Part shown: positions 1-7,913 of the stretch, piece after piece | How the letters are laid out: every line of letters starts with the position of its first letter | How positions within the stretch are numbered: position 1 is the stretch's first letter | NCBI RefSeq assembly: GCF_017848645.1 | Contig: NZ_JAFEIF010000021.1 | Span: 1-39,153 of the forward strand | Length of the DNA stretch: 39,153 nucleotides | Direction: 5' to 3' | Source of the DNA: Limnohabitans sp. | GTDB taxonomy: Bacteria > Pseudomonadota > Gammaproteobacteria > Burkholderiales > Burkholderiaceae_C | Program-made: the position numbers and the translations under genes | Notes under the pieces: model-generated | What the model was told of the DNA's origin: nothing | Databases searched by the model: none | What the model saw: the letters and a program-made list of their open reading frames with translations, nothing else

Positions 1-839
1 GTGCCCATGGGGGCGGGCAGCCCCAGCATCTGGTTGAAGTCGCAGTCGTACAAATGGCCTTGCCAGTCCACGCTGATCATGCTGCGGCACATCACAGTGC
101 CTAGGTTGTCGGCCCGGTACGCGCCGCGCAGCAGTTGCATGTAATCGGCAAACGTGCCCTTGCTCACCAAGGTGCTGCCAAAGCGCTGCACCGGCATGTT
201 GGTCAGGGCAAACAGGTGGTTGAAGCGGATGCCAAAGTGCTTGAGCAACTCGCGCTTGTAGTCGGCTTGCAACTCGACCTGTGAAGGCGGCAGCGAAGCG
301 CCTTGCGGGTTGTAGACCAGGTTGAGCACCAGCTCGGGGTGCGCGTCCTGGCCGTAACCCAAGGCGTTGAGCTGTTGCAAACCGGCGATGCTGCGGTCGA
401 ACACACCATCACCGCGCTGGCGGTCGACGTTGGCAGGGGAGTAGCAGGGCAAGGAGGCGGTGATCTCCACCTGCTGGCTGGCCAGGAATTGGGCCAGGTC
501 TTCAAAGCCCGGCTCGCTCAGGATGGTCAGGTTGCAGCGGTCAATGACGCGCACACCCATGGCGCGCGCTTGCACCACCAGGCGGCGGAACTCTTCGTTG
601 AGCTCAGGCGCGCCACCGGTCATGTCCAGGGTCTGGATGCCGCGTTGCGCCAGCACTTGCAGCACCAGGTCGACCGTGGCCGCGTCCATCATCTCGGTGC
701 GGTTAGGCCCTGCACCCACATGGCAATGCAGGCAGCTTTGGTTGCATTTGTAGCCGAGGTTGACTTGCAAGGTGTCCAGGGGTTTGCGGCGGATGGCCGG
801 GAAGTCCGTGGGCAAGAGCAGCGGCAGGGTCGGGTGCAT
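1..839 (-). CDS. arsS: Arsenosugar biosynthesis radical SAM protein ArsS, C-terminus cut by window edge
   Basis: Radical SAM enzyme of the ArsS family (formerly described as a radical SAM/Cys-rich, sometimes selenocysteine-containing family), thought to act on methylated arsenic in arsenosugar formation. About 279 residues are present. The [4Fe-4S] motif CxxxCxxC is C32, C36, C39 (CNQSCLHC), followed by the SAM-binding glycine-rich stretch DMTGGAPEL. Near the edge the family block LYDCDFNQMLGLP is seen; the residue that is selenocysteine in some relatives is an ordinary TGC cysteine here (C266). The ATG is fixed by an in-frame TGA two codons upstream. The rest of the DUF3641-like C-terminal region lies outside the window. 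The neighbouring selD fusion may be functionally linked, since some members of this family need selenium. No arsM is seen in the window. Confidence 0.88.
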   Translation of the reverse strand, partial: MHPTLPLLLPTDFPAIRRKPLDTLQVNLGYKCNQSCLHCHVGAGPNRTEMMDAATVDLVLQVLAQRGIQTLDMTGGAPELNEEFRRLVVQARAMGVRVIDRCNLTILSEPGFEDLAQFLASQQVEITASLPCYSPANVDRQRGDGVFDRSIAGLQQLNALGYGQDAHPELVLNLVYNPQGASLPPSQVELQADYKRELLKHFGIRFNHLFALTNMPVQRFGSTLVSKGTFADYMQLLRGAYRADNLGTVMCRSMISVDWQGHLYDCDFNQMLGLPAPMG

Positions 840-919
840 GGGTCAATCTTTCTGGGGTCTGATGGGGGCTTGATCAGTCAATTCGCTCGGACTGCAAAAA
901 AAGTTACAGCCCGTGCGTG

Positions 920-1074
920 ACCTGGCTTCCAGCCACGCCGCCCAGCGTGAAAACGGCCCAAGCATGCCAACACTTTTGCGGTGCGTGGGCACGCTTTTAT
1001 TCGCCAGCGGCGGATTTGTTGGCTTCGGCCAGGGTGGGGTGAGTGTGGATGGTACCCAGAATTTTTCCACGCGT
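920..1074 (-). pseudogene. Remnant of the C-terminus of a mercuric-reductase-like pyridine nucleotide-disulfide oxidoreductase
   Basis: Reading leftward, 1074-1000 encodes GKILGTIHTHPTLAEANKSA, which matches the C-terminal dimerisation segment of MerA/dihydrolipoamide-dehydrogenase-like flavoproteins (typically ILGTIHxYPTxAEANKYAAG). A stop follows at 997-999. In another frame, 976-920 gives KVLACLGRFHAGRRGWKPG, resembling the usual LLxWxERFHAWRRG end of the same proteins. The two pieces lie in the right order but are frame-shifted, and no upstream coding part is left. I infer a decayed gene that once stood directly upstream of arsS, an arrangement expected for this family. The family match is from memory and was not searched. 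Confidence 0.55.
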
Positions 1075-1392
1075 GCAGGGCGTATCGGTCATATAACAAG
1101 GGGCATCTGTGGTTATTTTTATATCAATGACTTCCATCTCTTCAGATTCTCTTGCCACCGCCCTGCCCCGCAGCCGCTTCGCTCCTTGCACGGGGCAGGC
1201 GATAGCCGCCGCCTGCGACTTGCACGCCCCCGTGCCTGCGCTGCCAATGCACGCAAAACCGCCCCCAGCAAGCCCCCCTGAACTGGTGGCACACTCAAGG
1301 CATGTCCGCGCTGTGCGCTGACCCTGTATGAACCCTTGGCCCCACAGGCCAGTTTGCACCGTTGGGTGCACAACCTCCGGACCTCTTTGAGA
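1075..1392. other. Intergenic region upstream of the selD fusion, with a possible structured leader
   Basis: No gene is supported here. An AT-rich stretch at about 1086-1135 is the best place for a rightward promoter. Downstream a nested inverted repeat is visible: GCACGGGG (1188-1195) pairs with CCCCGTGC (1228-1235), and inside it GCAGGCG (1195-1201) pairs with CGCCTGC (1210-1216) across an 8-nt loop. It could fold in the leader of the selD fusion mRNA. No T-run follows, so it does not look like an intrinsic terminator, and I recognise no riboswitch. Confidence 0.3.
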
Positions 1393-3759
1393 ATGCATTC
1401 ATCCCCTCAACCCGTGCTGCGCGACCTGGTGCTGGTCGGCGGCGGCCACAGCCATGTGGGCGTGCTGCGCATGTTCGCCATGAAGCCCGAGCCGGGTGTG
1501 CGCATCACGGTGATCTGCACCGACATCGACACACCTTACTCGGGCATGCTGCCGGGCTACATCTCGGGCCATTACAGCTTTGACGAAGTGCACATCGACT
1601 TGGGCCGGCTGTGCGCCTTTGCCGGAGCGCGGCTGTACCACGATGCGGTGGTCAGCATCGACCGCCAAAACCAGAAAGTCATTTGCCAGAACCGGCCGCC
1701 TGTGGCCTACGACCTGCTGTCCATCAACATCGGCTCGACACCGCAGGTGCGCCATGTGGAAGGCGCTCAATCGCTGGCCGTGCCGGTCAAGCCCATTGCG
1801 CAGTTCAACCAGCGCTGGATGGCTCTGCTGGACAAAGCCCGCCAGTGGCCCGTCCACCGGGGCCGCATGACGATTGCGGTGGTGGGCGCGGGCGCCGGCG
1901 GTGTGGAGCTGGTGCTGTCCATGCAATACCGCTTGCGCAACGAACTCAAGGCGCTGGGCCGCAACCCGGAAGACCTGAAATTCGTGCTGCTGACCTCGGG
2001 CGACACCATCTTGCCCACGCACAACCCGGGCGTGCGCCAGCGCTTTGCCCAGGTGCTGCAAGAGCGCAACGTCGATGTGCACACCCAGGCCGAGGTGGTG
2101 CAGGTCTCGCCCGGCTGCCTGCACACGCGAGACGGCCGCACCTTCGATGCCGACGAAACCATGTGGGTCACCCAGGCCGGTGGCCCCGCGTGGCTGCAAA
2201 GCACGGGCCTGGCGCTCGACAAGCAAGGCTTCATCCTGGTGCACCCCCAGCTGCAAACCCTGAACGACCCGCTGGTGTTCGCGGCCGGTGACATCGCCTC
2301 GTTTGTGGAACGCCCCCTGGAAAAAGCCGGTGTGTTTGCCGTGCGCATGGCCAAGCCCCTGGCCGAGAATTTGCGCCGCAGCTTGCGCGGCCAAAAGCTG
2401 CTGGCCTACGACCCGCAACGCCACTGGCTGGCCCTCATTTCCACCGGCAACCGCTTTGCCGTGGCCTCACGCGGTTCACTGGGCTTTGCCGGGGCTTGGG
2501 TCTGGCGCTGGAAGGACCGCATCGACCGGGAATTCATGCGCCGCTTCACCGAGTTCCCGGCCATGCCCGCAGCCGGTGACCCCGCCCAAGGCGAGTCGCA
2601 AGTGCGCGAGGCCCTGCGGGCCATGGGCCAACTGCTCAAGGACATTCAGGCACAAGGCAAGGGCCAAACCACGCGGCTGACGCTGACGTCGGAAGAGTCG
2701 CTGCAAGCGATTTCGGCCATCGCCATGCGCTGTGGGGGCTGCGGCGCCAAAGTGGGCGCTAACATTTTGTCTCGCGCTTTAGGCAGCTTGCAGCCGGTTG
2801 AGCGGCCGGATGTGCTGATCGGCCTGCACTCGCCAGACGACGCGGCCGTGGTTCGCGTGCCGCCCGGCATGGCCGTGGTGCAGACGGTGGACTTTTTCCG
2901 GGCCTTCATCGACGACCCCTATGTGTTTGGCAAAGTCGCGGCCAACCACGCGCTGGGCGATATTTTTGCCATGGGCGGCGAGCCCCAAACCGCCACCGCC
3001 GTGGTCACCGTACCGCCGGGCCTGGAGAGCAAGGTGGAAGACCTGCTGACCCAAATGATGGGCGGCGCGATCGAGGTGCTGAACGCCGCAGGCTGCGCCC
3101 TGGTGGGCGGGCACACGGGCGAAGGCGCCGAGCTGGCCCTGGGCTTTGCCATCAACGGCCTCATCGACGAAAAAATGAACAGCGTGATGCGCAAGGGCGG
3201 CATGCAGCCGGGTGATGTGCTGCTGCTGACCAAGCCGATTGGCACCGGCACCTTGTTTGCCGCGCACGCACGCTACGCCGCCAAAGGCCGCTGGATCGAT
3301 GCGGCGCTGCAGTCGATGGTGCTGTCCAACCAAACGGGTGCTGACGTTTTGCGCACCCACGGTGCCACCGCCTGCACCGACTTGACCGGCTTTGGCCTGC
3401 TGGGCCACCTGGTGGAGATGACGCGGCCGTCCGGCGTGGACGCCGAGCTGCAGCTGAGCACCCTGCCCCTGCTCGACGGCGCGGTGGACTGCGTGCAAGC
3501 GGGCATTGTCAGCTCCTTGCAACCGGCCAATGTGCGCCTGCGCCGCGCCCTGCGCAATGCCGACGAATTCATCAACGACCCACGCTACCCCCTGTTGTTC
3601 GACCCACAAACCGCAGGCGGCCTGCTGGCCAGCGTGCCCGCCGCCCAAGCGGCCGCTTGTGTGCAAGCGCTCAAGGCCGCAGGCTACGTGCACACCGCCA
3701 TCATCGGCCGCATCACCGCGCAAGGCGAGGCCATCGAGCCGGTGCTGCTGAAAACCTGA
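1393..3759 (+). CDS. selD: Fusion of FAD/NAD oxidoreductase and selenide,water dikinase (SelD)
   Basis: A 788-residue two-domain protein. Residues about 10-385 form a pyridine nucleotide-disulfide oxidoreductase of the NDH-2/sulfide:quinone reductase type (LVLVGGGHSHVGVLR for FAD, VVGAGAGGVELVLS for the second nucleotide, VFAAGDIAS near the end). Residues about 440-785 are SelD, which makes selenophosphate from selenide and ATP. The active-site block is RCGGCGAK, giving C450 and K453, the counterparts of the essential Cys17 and Lys20 of E. coli SelD; the second cysteine of the usual CGC is alanine. DDAAVV, GDIFAMGG and GGHTGEG are the metal and ATP segments. This fusion is a known type (the N-terminal part is seen only fused or next to SelD). 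The oxidoreductase may supply or handle reduced selenium, which is inference. ATG 1393 was chosen because the FAD motif starts 15 residues later; a longer reading frame begins at 1336. A cupin gene follows after 14 bp. Confidence 0.92.
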   Translation: MHSSPQPVLRDLVLVGGGHSHVGVLRMFAMKPEPGVRITVICTDIDTPYSGMLPGYISGHYSFDEVHIDLGRLCAFAGARLYHDAVVSIDRQNQKVICQNRPPVAYDLLSINIGSTPQVRHVEGAQSLAVPVKPIAQFNQRWMALLDKARQWPVHRGRMTIAVVGAGAGGVELVLSMQYRLRNELKALGRNPEDLKFVLLTSGDTILPTHNPGVRQRFAQVLQERNVDVHTQAEVVQVSPGCLHTRDGRTFDADETMWVTQAGGPAWLQSTGLALDKQGFILVHPQLQTLNDPLVFAAGDIASFVERPLEKAGVFAVRMAKPLAENLRRSLRGQKLLAYDPQRHWLALISTGNRFAVASRGSLGFAGAWVWRWKDRIDREFMRRFTEFPAMPAAGDPAQGESQVREALRAMGQLLKDIQAQGKGQTTRLTLTSEESLQAISAIAMRCGGCGAKVGANILSRALGSLQPVERPDVLIGLHSPDDAAVVRVPPGMAVVQTVDFFRAFIDDPYVFGKVAANHALGDIFAMGGEPQTATAVVTVPPGLESKVEDLLTQMMGGAIEVLNAAGCALVGGHTGEGAELALGFAINGLIDEKMNSVMRKGGMQPGDVLLLTKPIGTGTLFAAHARYAAKGRWIDAALQSMVLSNQTGADVLRTHGATACTDLTGFGLLGHLVEMTRPSGVDAELQLSTLPLLDGAVDCVQAGIVSSLQPANVRLRRALRNADEFINDPRYPLLFDPQTAGGLLASVPAAQAAACVQALKAAGYVHTAIIGRITAQGEAIEPVLLKT

Positions 3760-3773
3760 TCTGCTTCATCGAC

Positions 3774-4454
3774 ATGACCACCGAACACATCACCCACCCC
3801 ATCACACTGAACGCCGACCTGACCCAGCGTTGCATCGTGCACAGCCCCTCGCTCGACTGGGTGGACTCACCCGCCTCGGGCGTGTCACGCCGCATGCTCG
3901 AGCGCGACGGTGGTGAAGTGGCGCGCGCCACGTCCATCGTGCGGTATGCGCCGGGCTCGGCCTTTGCCAGCCACACCCACGGCGGGGGCGAAGAAATTTT
4001 GGTGCTCGAGGGCACACTGCACGACGAGCACGGGATCTACGGCCCAGGCACTTACATCAAAAACCCGGTGGGCAGCGCGCACGCGCCGTCCTCCCCCGAG
4101 GGCTGCACGCTGTTTGTGAAACTGCGCCACCTGGACGCGCGCGACGACGAGCGCGTGGTCATCGACACGCGGCGCAGCGAATGGCGTCAGGGCATGGTGG
4201 ACGGCTTGAAGGTCTTGCCCCTGAACACCTTCGAGACCCAAAACACCGCCTTGGTGCGCTGGGCACCGCAAACGTTTTTCAACCCGCACCGGCATTGGGG
4301 CGGCGAAGAGATCCTGGTGGTCGAAGGCGTGTTCTCGGACGAGCACGGCGACTACCCCGCTGGCAGCTGGCTGCGCAGCCCCCACATGAGCCAGCACCAA
4401 CCCTTCAGCCGCGAAGGCTGTTTGATTCTGGTGAAAACCGGGCACCTGGTCTGA
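3774..4454 (+). CDS. Double-cupin protein of the ChrR-cupin type
   Basis: 226 residues made of two related cupin domains. Each carries the metal-binding pattern HxHxxxxE: HTHGGGEEILVLEG in the first half and HRHWGGEEILVVEG in the second, each followed by a G(T/S)-rich beta strand segment with a PxGSxHxP-like or PHMSQHQP motif. The repeat of EEILV(L/V)EG shows internal duplication. The fold is that of the C-terminal domain of the anti-sigma factor ChrR, but there is no N-terminal zinc anti-sigma domain, so a regulatory role cannot be assumed; a metal-dependent dioxygenase or sensor is equally possible. It starts 14 bp after selD and is very likely co-transcribed with it. The stop lies 27 bp from the end of the convergent gor gene with no clear terminator between them. 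Confidence 0.75.
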   Translation: MTTEHITHPITLNADLTQRCIVHSPSLDWVDSPASGVSRRMLERDGGEVARATSIVRYAPGSAFASHTHGGGEEILVLEGTLHDEHGIYGPGTYIKNPVGSAHAPSSPEGCTLFVKLRHLDARDDERVVIDTRRSEWRQGMVDGLKVLPLNTFETQNTALVRWAPQTFFNPHRHWGGEEILVVEGVFSDEHGDYPAGSWLRSPHMSQHQPFSREGCLILVKTGHLV

Positions 4455-4481
4455 GCACCCGCACAGCGGTCTGACGGGTCT

Positions 4482-5858
4482 TCAGTCGCTCCGGCGCACT
4501 GTGCGCTTGTCGCGCATCGTCATGAACTCTTCGGCCGATGTCGGGTGGATGCCGATGGTGGCGTCAAAGTCGGCCTTGGTCGCCCCCAGGTTCAGGGCCA
4601 GCGCCAGGCCCTGAACGATCTCGGGCGCGTCCGGCCCCACCATGTGCGCACCCAGCACGCGCTGGCTGGCGGTGTCGACCACCAGTTTCATCAAGGTTTT
4701 TTCGGGGCGGCCCGAGAGCGTGTGGCGCATGGGCTTGAAGCGCGATTCGTACACGTCGATCTCGCCGTACTGGGCCAGCGCCGCCTCTTCGCCCAAACCC
4801 ACCGTGCCAATCGGTGGCTGGCTGAACACCGCCGACGCCACATGGCCCAGCTGCGCCGCTTGGCGCTTGGGCCCAAACAAGCTGCGGGCCACCGCCCCGC
4901 CTTGCGCCAGCGCCACCGGAGTCAAGGCGATGCCCTCGGTCACATCGCCCACGGCGTAGATGTGGGGCACCGCGGTTTGGCCAAAAGCGTCCACCTTCAC
5001 ACCCCGGCCCGGGGCTGCGCTCAAGCCCGCTGCCGCCTGGTTCAAGCCTTCGGTTTGCGGTGTGCGGCCGGTCGCGTACATCACGGCATCGAAGTGCTCT
5101 GCGCCCGTCACAGCGCCATGCAGCTGCACCGCGATCTGGCCGTCGGCCAGGCGCGCCAATGAAGCAGCCTGGGTTTCGGTCAGGACGCGGATGCCCTTGC
5201 GCGCGATCTCTTCGTGCAGGTGCTGCGCCACCGCGCCATCGAAGCCGCGCAGCAACTGCGCGCCCCGGTGAATCAGCGTCACATCAGCGCCCAGGCCGTT
5301 GAAGATGCCCGCAAACTCCATCGCGATGTATCCGCCCCCCACCACCAGCACACGCCGTGGCAAGGTGGGCAAATCAAAGGCCTCGTTGGAGGTGATGGCG
5401 TGTTCGATGCCGGGGATGTCGGGCAAGGCGGGTGTGCCGCCCGTGGCGATCAAGATGTGGCGCGCCGTGATGCGCTGGCCGTTCACGCTGAGGGTGTGCG
5501 GGTCTTCAAAACGGGCATGGCCCTGAAAAATCTGCACGCCCGAGTTCTTCAACAGGTTTTCGTAGATGCCACTCAAGCGCGTGATTTCTTGCTCCTTGGC
5601 CGCCACCAGGCGGGGCCAATCGAAGGAGGCCGGGGGCACGGTCCAGCCAAAACCGGCCGCGTCTTCCAGGTCTTCGGCGTAATGCGAAGCCTGCACCAAC
5701 AGCTTCTTGGGAACGCAGCCCCGGATCACGCAAGTGCCGCCGTAGCGAAAGCCCTCGGCAATGCCCACCTTGGCCCCCAGGCTGGCCGCCACGCGCGAGG
5801 CACGCACGCCACCCGAGCCGCCACCGATCACAAAAAAGTCAAAGTCGTGTTGCTGCAT
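4482..5858 (-). CDS. gor: Glutathione-disulfide reductase
   Basis: A 458-residue flavoenzyme that reduces GSSG with NADPH in the cytoplasm. The FAD-binding motif VIGGGSGGVRASRVAA is at residues 10-25, and the redox disulfide is C43/C48 in GGTCVIRGCVPKK, the plant/cyanobacterial/betaproteobacterial variant of GGTCVNVGCVPKK. The NADPH domain has VVGGGYIAMEFAG followed by HRGAQLLRGFD, whose arginines favour NADPH over NADH. The C-terminal HPTSAEEFMTM supplies the active-site His/Glu pair. The ATG at 5858 (MQQHDFDFF) was chosen over an upstream start that adds 16 residues without homology; GGAAG lies upstream. It stands alone and is convergent with the cupin gene. Confidence 0.95.
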   Translation of the reverse strand: MQQHDFDFFVIGGGSGGVRASRVAASLGAKVGIAEGFRYGGTCVIRGCVPKKLLVQASHYAEDLEDAAGFGWTVPPASFDWPRLVAAKEQEITRLSGIYENLLKNSGVQIFQGHARFEDPHTLSVNGQRITARHILIATGGTPALPDIPGIEHAITSNEAFDLPTLPRRVLVVGGGYIAMEFAGIFNGLGADVTLIHRGAQLLRGFDGAVAQHLHEEIARKGIRVLTETQAASLARLADGQIAVQLHGAVTGAEHFDAVMYATGRTPQTEGLNQAAAGLSAAPGRGVKVDAFGQTAVPHIYAVGDVTEGIALTPVALAQGGAVARSLFGPKRQAAQLGHVASAVFSQPPIGTVGLGEEAALAQYGEIDVYESRFKPMRHTLSGRPEKTLMKLVVDTASQRVLGAHMVGPDAPEIVQGLALALNLGATKADFDATIGIHPTSAEEFMTMRDKRTVRRSD

Positions 5859-5947
5859 GTTGCGCTTCCATCCCAAAGTTGGCTTGATTCTGACAGGGTG
5901 CACCATCCGCCATGCCTTTGCGCCGAGATGGGGTCAAGACCCTTCAC

Positions 5948-5983
5948 ATCACCCGTCAAATCAACCGTCAAATCACCCGTCAC
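5948..5983. repeat. Three tandem copies of a 12-bp unit
   Basis: ATCACCCGTCAA (5948-5959), ATCAACCGTCAA (5960-5971) and ATCACCCGTCAC (5972-5983) stand head to tail in the intergenic region between gor (leftward) and the small gene starting at 6048 (rightward). The unit length is about one helical turn, so this could be a protein-binding array in the divergent promoter or a simple slippage repeat. Confidence 0.6.
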
Positions 5984-6047
5984 TTTAGGCGCAGCCCTTG
6001 GCCCGGACGTCCTCGACAATGTGCTTCCTTCATCGGATTTTTGCCGC

Positions 6048-6314
6048 ATGACACCCACACACGTTCCCGAACAATTTGACCGCACCATGGGTTGCCCCGC
6101 GGCCGAGCTGATCCGCTGGTTGCCGCGCGCTTTGCCGGATGCCCAGTTGGCGGTGGACGCCACGCTCGGGCGCCGTGTGGCCAGCTGGCCCGAGGGCTCG
6201 CTGCGTTTGCAGGGGTCACCCTTGCCCGATCGCTGCACCGCGCTGCACCGCGCTGCGGCGCGTTACGCACGGCAAAAATTCTTTGATCTGCACACCCACC
6301 GAGGAGGCGGTTAA
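6048..6314 (+). CDS. Small conserved hypothetical protein (88 aa) upstream of the dehalogenase
   Basis: 88 residues starting MTPTHVPEQFDRTMGCPAAE and ending in FDLHTHRGGG. I recall small proteins of this shape (FDRxMxFxxAxLLRWLPxAL at the start, FDLxTQRGGG at the end) in other Burkholderiales, but know no function and assign none. No membrane segment or signal peptide is present. Its last codons carry the strong ribosome-binding site GAGGAGG (6301-6307) of the dehalogenase gene, which begins 3 bp after its stop, so the two are translated from one message. The start was chosen at the ATG after which the conserved-looking part begins; a longer frame runs on upstream through non-coding-looking sequence. 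Confidence 0.65.
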   Translation: MTPTHVPEQFDRTMGCPAAELIRWLPRALPDAQLAVDATLGRRVASWPEGSLRLQGSPLPDRCTALHRAAARYARQKFFDLHTHRGGG

Positions 6315-6317
6315 GCC

Positions 6318-7007
6318 ATGGCCATTCAACTGGTTGTTTTCGATGCCTACGGCACGCTGTTCGATGTGTATTCGATCGGCGCTTTGGCCGAAAAACTCTA
6401 CCCCGGCCAAGGCGCGGCCCTGTCGGTGCTGTGGCGCGACAAGCAAATCGAATACACGCGCCTGATCTCGCTGAGCGACCCCGATCCAAAGGGCAGCAAG
6501 CACTACCAATCGTTTTGGGACATCACGCGCGCGTCGCTGCGCTATGCGCTGGCGCGTTTGGGCTTGGTGCACACCCAGGCTCATGAGGACGCGCTGATGG
6601 CGCAATACGCCCAGCTCACGGCCTTCCCGGAAAACCTGGGCGTGCTGCAAGCCTTGCGCCAGCGCGGCGTGGCCACGGCGATTTTGTCCAACGGCAGCCC
6701 CGAGATGCTGCAGTCTGCCGTGCACAGCGCAGGCATGAGCGATTTGCTTGATGCGGTCCTGTCGGTGGACAGCGTGCGCCAGTTCAAGACCACGCCCACC
6801 AGTTACCAACTGGTGCAGGACCACTTTGGCTTTGCACCCGCTGATGTGTTGTTTGTGTCGAGCAACGCCTGGGACGCGTTGGGCGCCACCTGGTTTGGCT
6901 TCACCACCCTGTGGATCAACCGCCAAGGCCTGCCACCCGAGGCCATTGGCCCGGCACCGCAGCACACGGGCCGCGACTTGAGCGAAGTGCTGAAGGTCCT
7001 GGGTTGA
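6318..7007 (+). CDS. (S)-2-haloacid dehalogenase, HAD type II
   Basis: A 229-residue HAD-superfamily enzyme that hydrolyses short (S)-2-haloalkanoic acids to (R)-2-hydroxy acids. The nucleophile is D9 in VVFDAYGTLFD; T13, R40 (LWRDKQIEYTRL), S124-N125 (LSNGS), K157 (FKTTP), S181-N183 and D186 (SSNAWDALGA) line up one for one with the catalytic set of L-DEX-type dehalogenases. The length is normal for the family. The start is supported by GAGGAGG eleven bases upstream. A hairpin with a T-run follows at 7032-7057. Nothing nearby shows a haloacid pathway, so the natural substrate is uncertain; some members act mainly as general HAD phosphatases or on fluoroacetate-like compounds. Confidence 0.92.
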   Translation: MAIQLVVFDAYGTLFDVYSIGALAEKLYPGQGAALSVLWRDKQIEYTRLISLSDPDPKGSKHYQSFWDITRASLRYALARLGLVHTQAHEDALMAQYAQLTAFPENLGVLQALRQRGVATAILSNGSPEMLQSAVHSAGMSDLLDAVLSVDSVRQFKTTPTSYQLVQDHFGFAPADVLFVSSNAWDALGATWFGFTTLWINRQGLPPEAIGPAPQHTGRDLSEVLKVLG

Positions 7008-7031
7008 AGCGCCGATCGGACCGCTGCTTGT

Positions 7032-7057
7032 AAGCCGTTTACACGGCTTGGTTTTTT
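7032..7057 (+). terminator. Intrinsic terminator of the dehalogenase transcript
   Basis: AAGCCGT (7032-7038) and ACGGCTT (7043-7049) form a 7-bp stem with a 4-nt loop. It is followed by GG and six T residues (7052-7057), 25 bp after the dehalogenase stop codon. Confidence 0.75.
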
Positions 7058-7097
7058 AGAATGCCGCTTGGTTGAACTGTCCATTTTTTAAGCCCCT

Positions 7098-7850
7098 ATG
7101 AGCACTCCATCTGCCTCGCCTTTGGCCTCCCTTGTCGCACCCCACGGCGTTTTGCGCGTGGCCATCAACCTGGGCAACCCGGTGCTCGCCGGGCTCGATG
7201 CGGCGGGTGAGCCCTCGGGCATCTCTGCCGATTTGTCACGCCTGTTGGCCGCGCAGTTGGGGGTCGGCATTGAATGGCGCATGTTCAAAAAGGCCGACGA
7301 ATCGGTGCAGTGCGTGCGCGCCGACGAAGCGGACATCGGCTTTTTTGCCATCGACCCGGTGCGCGGTGAAGGCCTGCATTTTTCACCGCCCTATGTGCAA
7401 ATTGAAGGGGCCTACATGGTGCGCAGCGACTCGCCACTGCAAAGCAACGACGAGGTGGACCAGGCCAGTCACCGCGTGACGGTGGGCGCGGGCAGCGCCT
7501 ACGATTTGTTTCTCACGCGCCACCTGAAACACGCCACCATCGTGCGCGCCCCCAGCTCGCCCGCCGTGGTCGACATGTTCATGGCCCAGCAACTCGAAGT
7601 GGCCGCAGGCGTGAAGCAGCAACTTCAAGCCGATGCCCAACGCCTGCCCGGCGTGCGCCTGCTGCCCGGCCGCTTCATGGTCATCCACCAGGCCATGGGC
7701 ATGCCCGCCCAGCGTTGCACCCAGGCGCGCGAGCACCTGAATGCCTTTGTGGAAGACGCCAAGCGCTCAGGCTGGGTGGCCGAGGCCTTTGTGCGGCATG
7801 CCATTCAAGGTGCGGCCGTGGCCCCACCGGGCTATCCCGCAGACGACTGA
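7098..7850 (+). CDS. Family-3 solute-binding-like protein without signal peptide
   Basis: A 250-residue protein with the fold pattern of periplasmic amino-acid-type binding proteins (SBP_bac_3): GVLRVAINLGNPVLAG at the start, SGISADLSRLLAAQLGV for the first lobe, ADIGFFAIDPVRGEGLHFSP and the hinge-like TVGAGSAYDLFLTRHL. These are the landmarks of the glutamine/lysine-binding protein family. What is odd is the N-terminus: there is no hydrophobic leader, and an in-frame TAA (7089-7091) just two codons upstream rules out a longer version. The protein should therefore stay in the cytoplasm, as a ligand sensor or an enzyme-like relative (cyclohexadienyl-dehydratase-like proteins share this fold). 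No permease or ATPase gene is adjacent. Confidence 0.75.
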   Translation: MSTPSASPLASLVAPHGVLRVAINLGNPVLAGLDAAGEPSGISADLSRLLAAQLGVGIEWRMFKKADESVQCVRADEADIGFFAIDPVRGEGLHFSPPYVQIEGAYMVRSDSPLQSNDEVDQASHRVTVGAGSAYDLFLTRHLKHATIVRAPSSPAVVDMFMAQQLEVAAGVKQQLQADAQRLPGVRLLPGRFMVIHQAMGMPAQRCTQAREHLNAFVEDAKRSGWVAEAFVRHAIQGAAVAPPGYPADD

Positions 7851-7913
7851 TGCTGCTGGGGTGCGGTGCTAAATTGGGTGCTCAATCTTCACCCTCTTGA
7901 ACAGAGACACACC

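Noticed and set aside
1..3759. Selenocysteine (in-frame TGA) in arsS or selD
   Set aside because: The key positions are TGC cysteine codons, and both frames are open without TGA.
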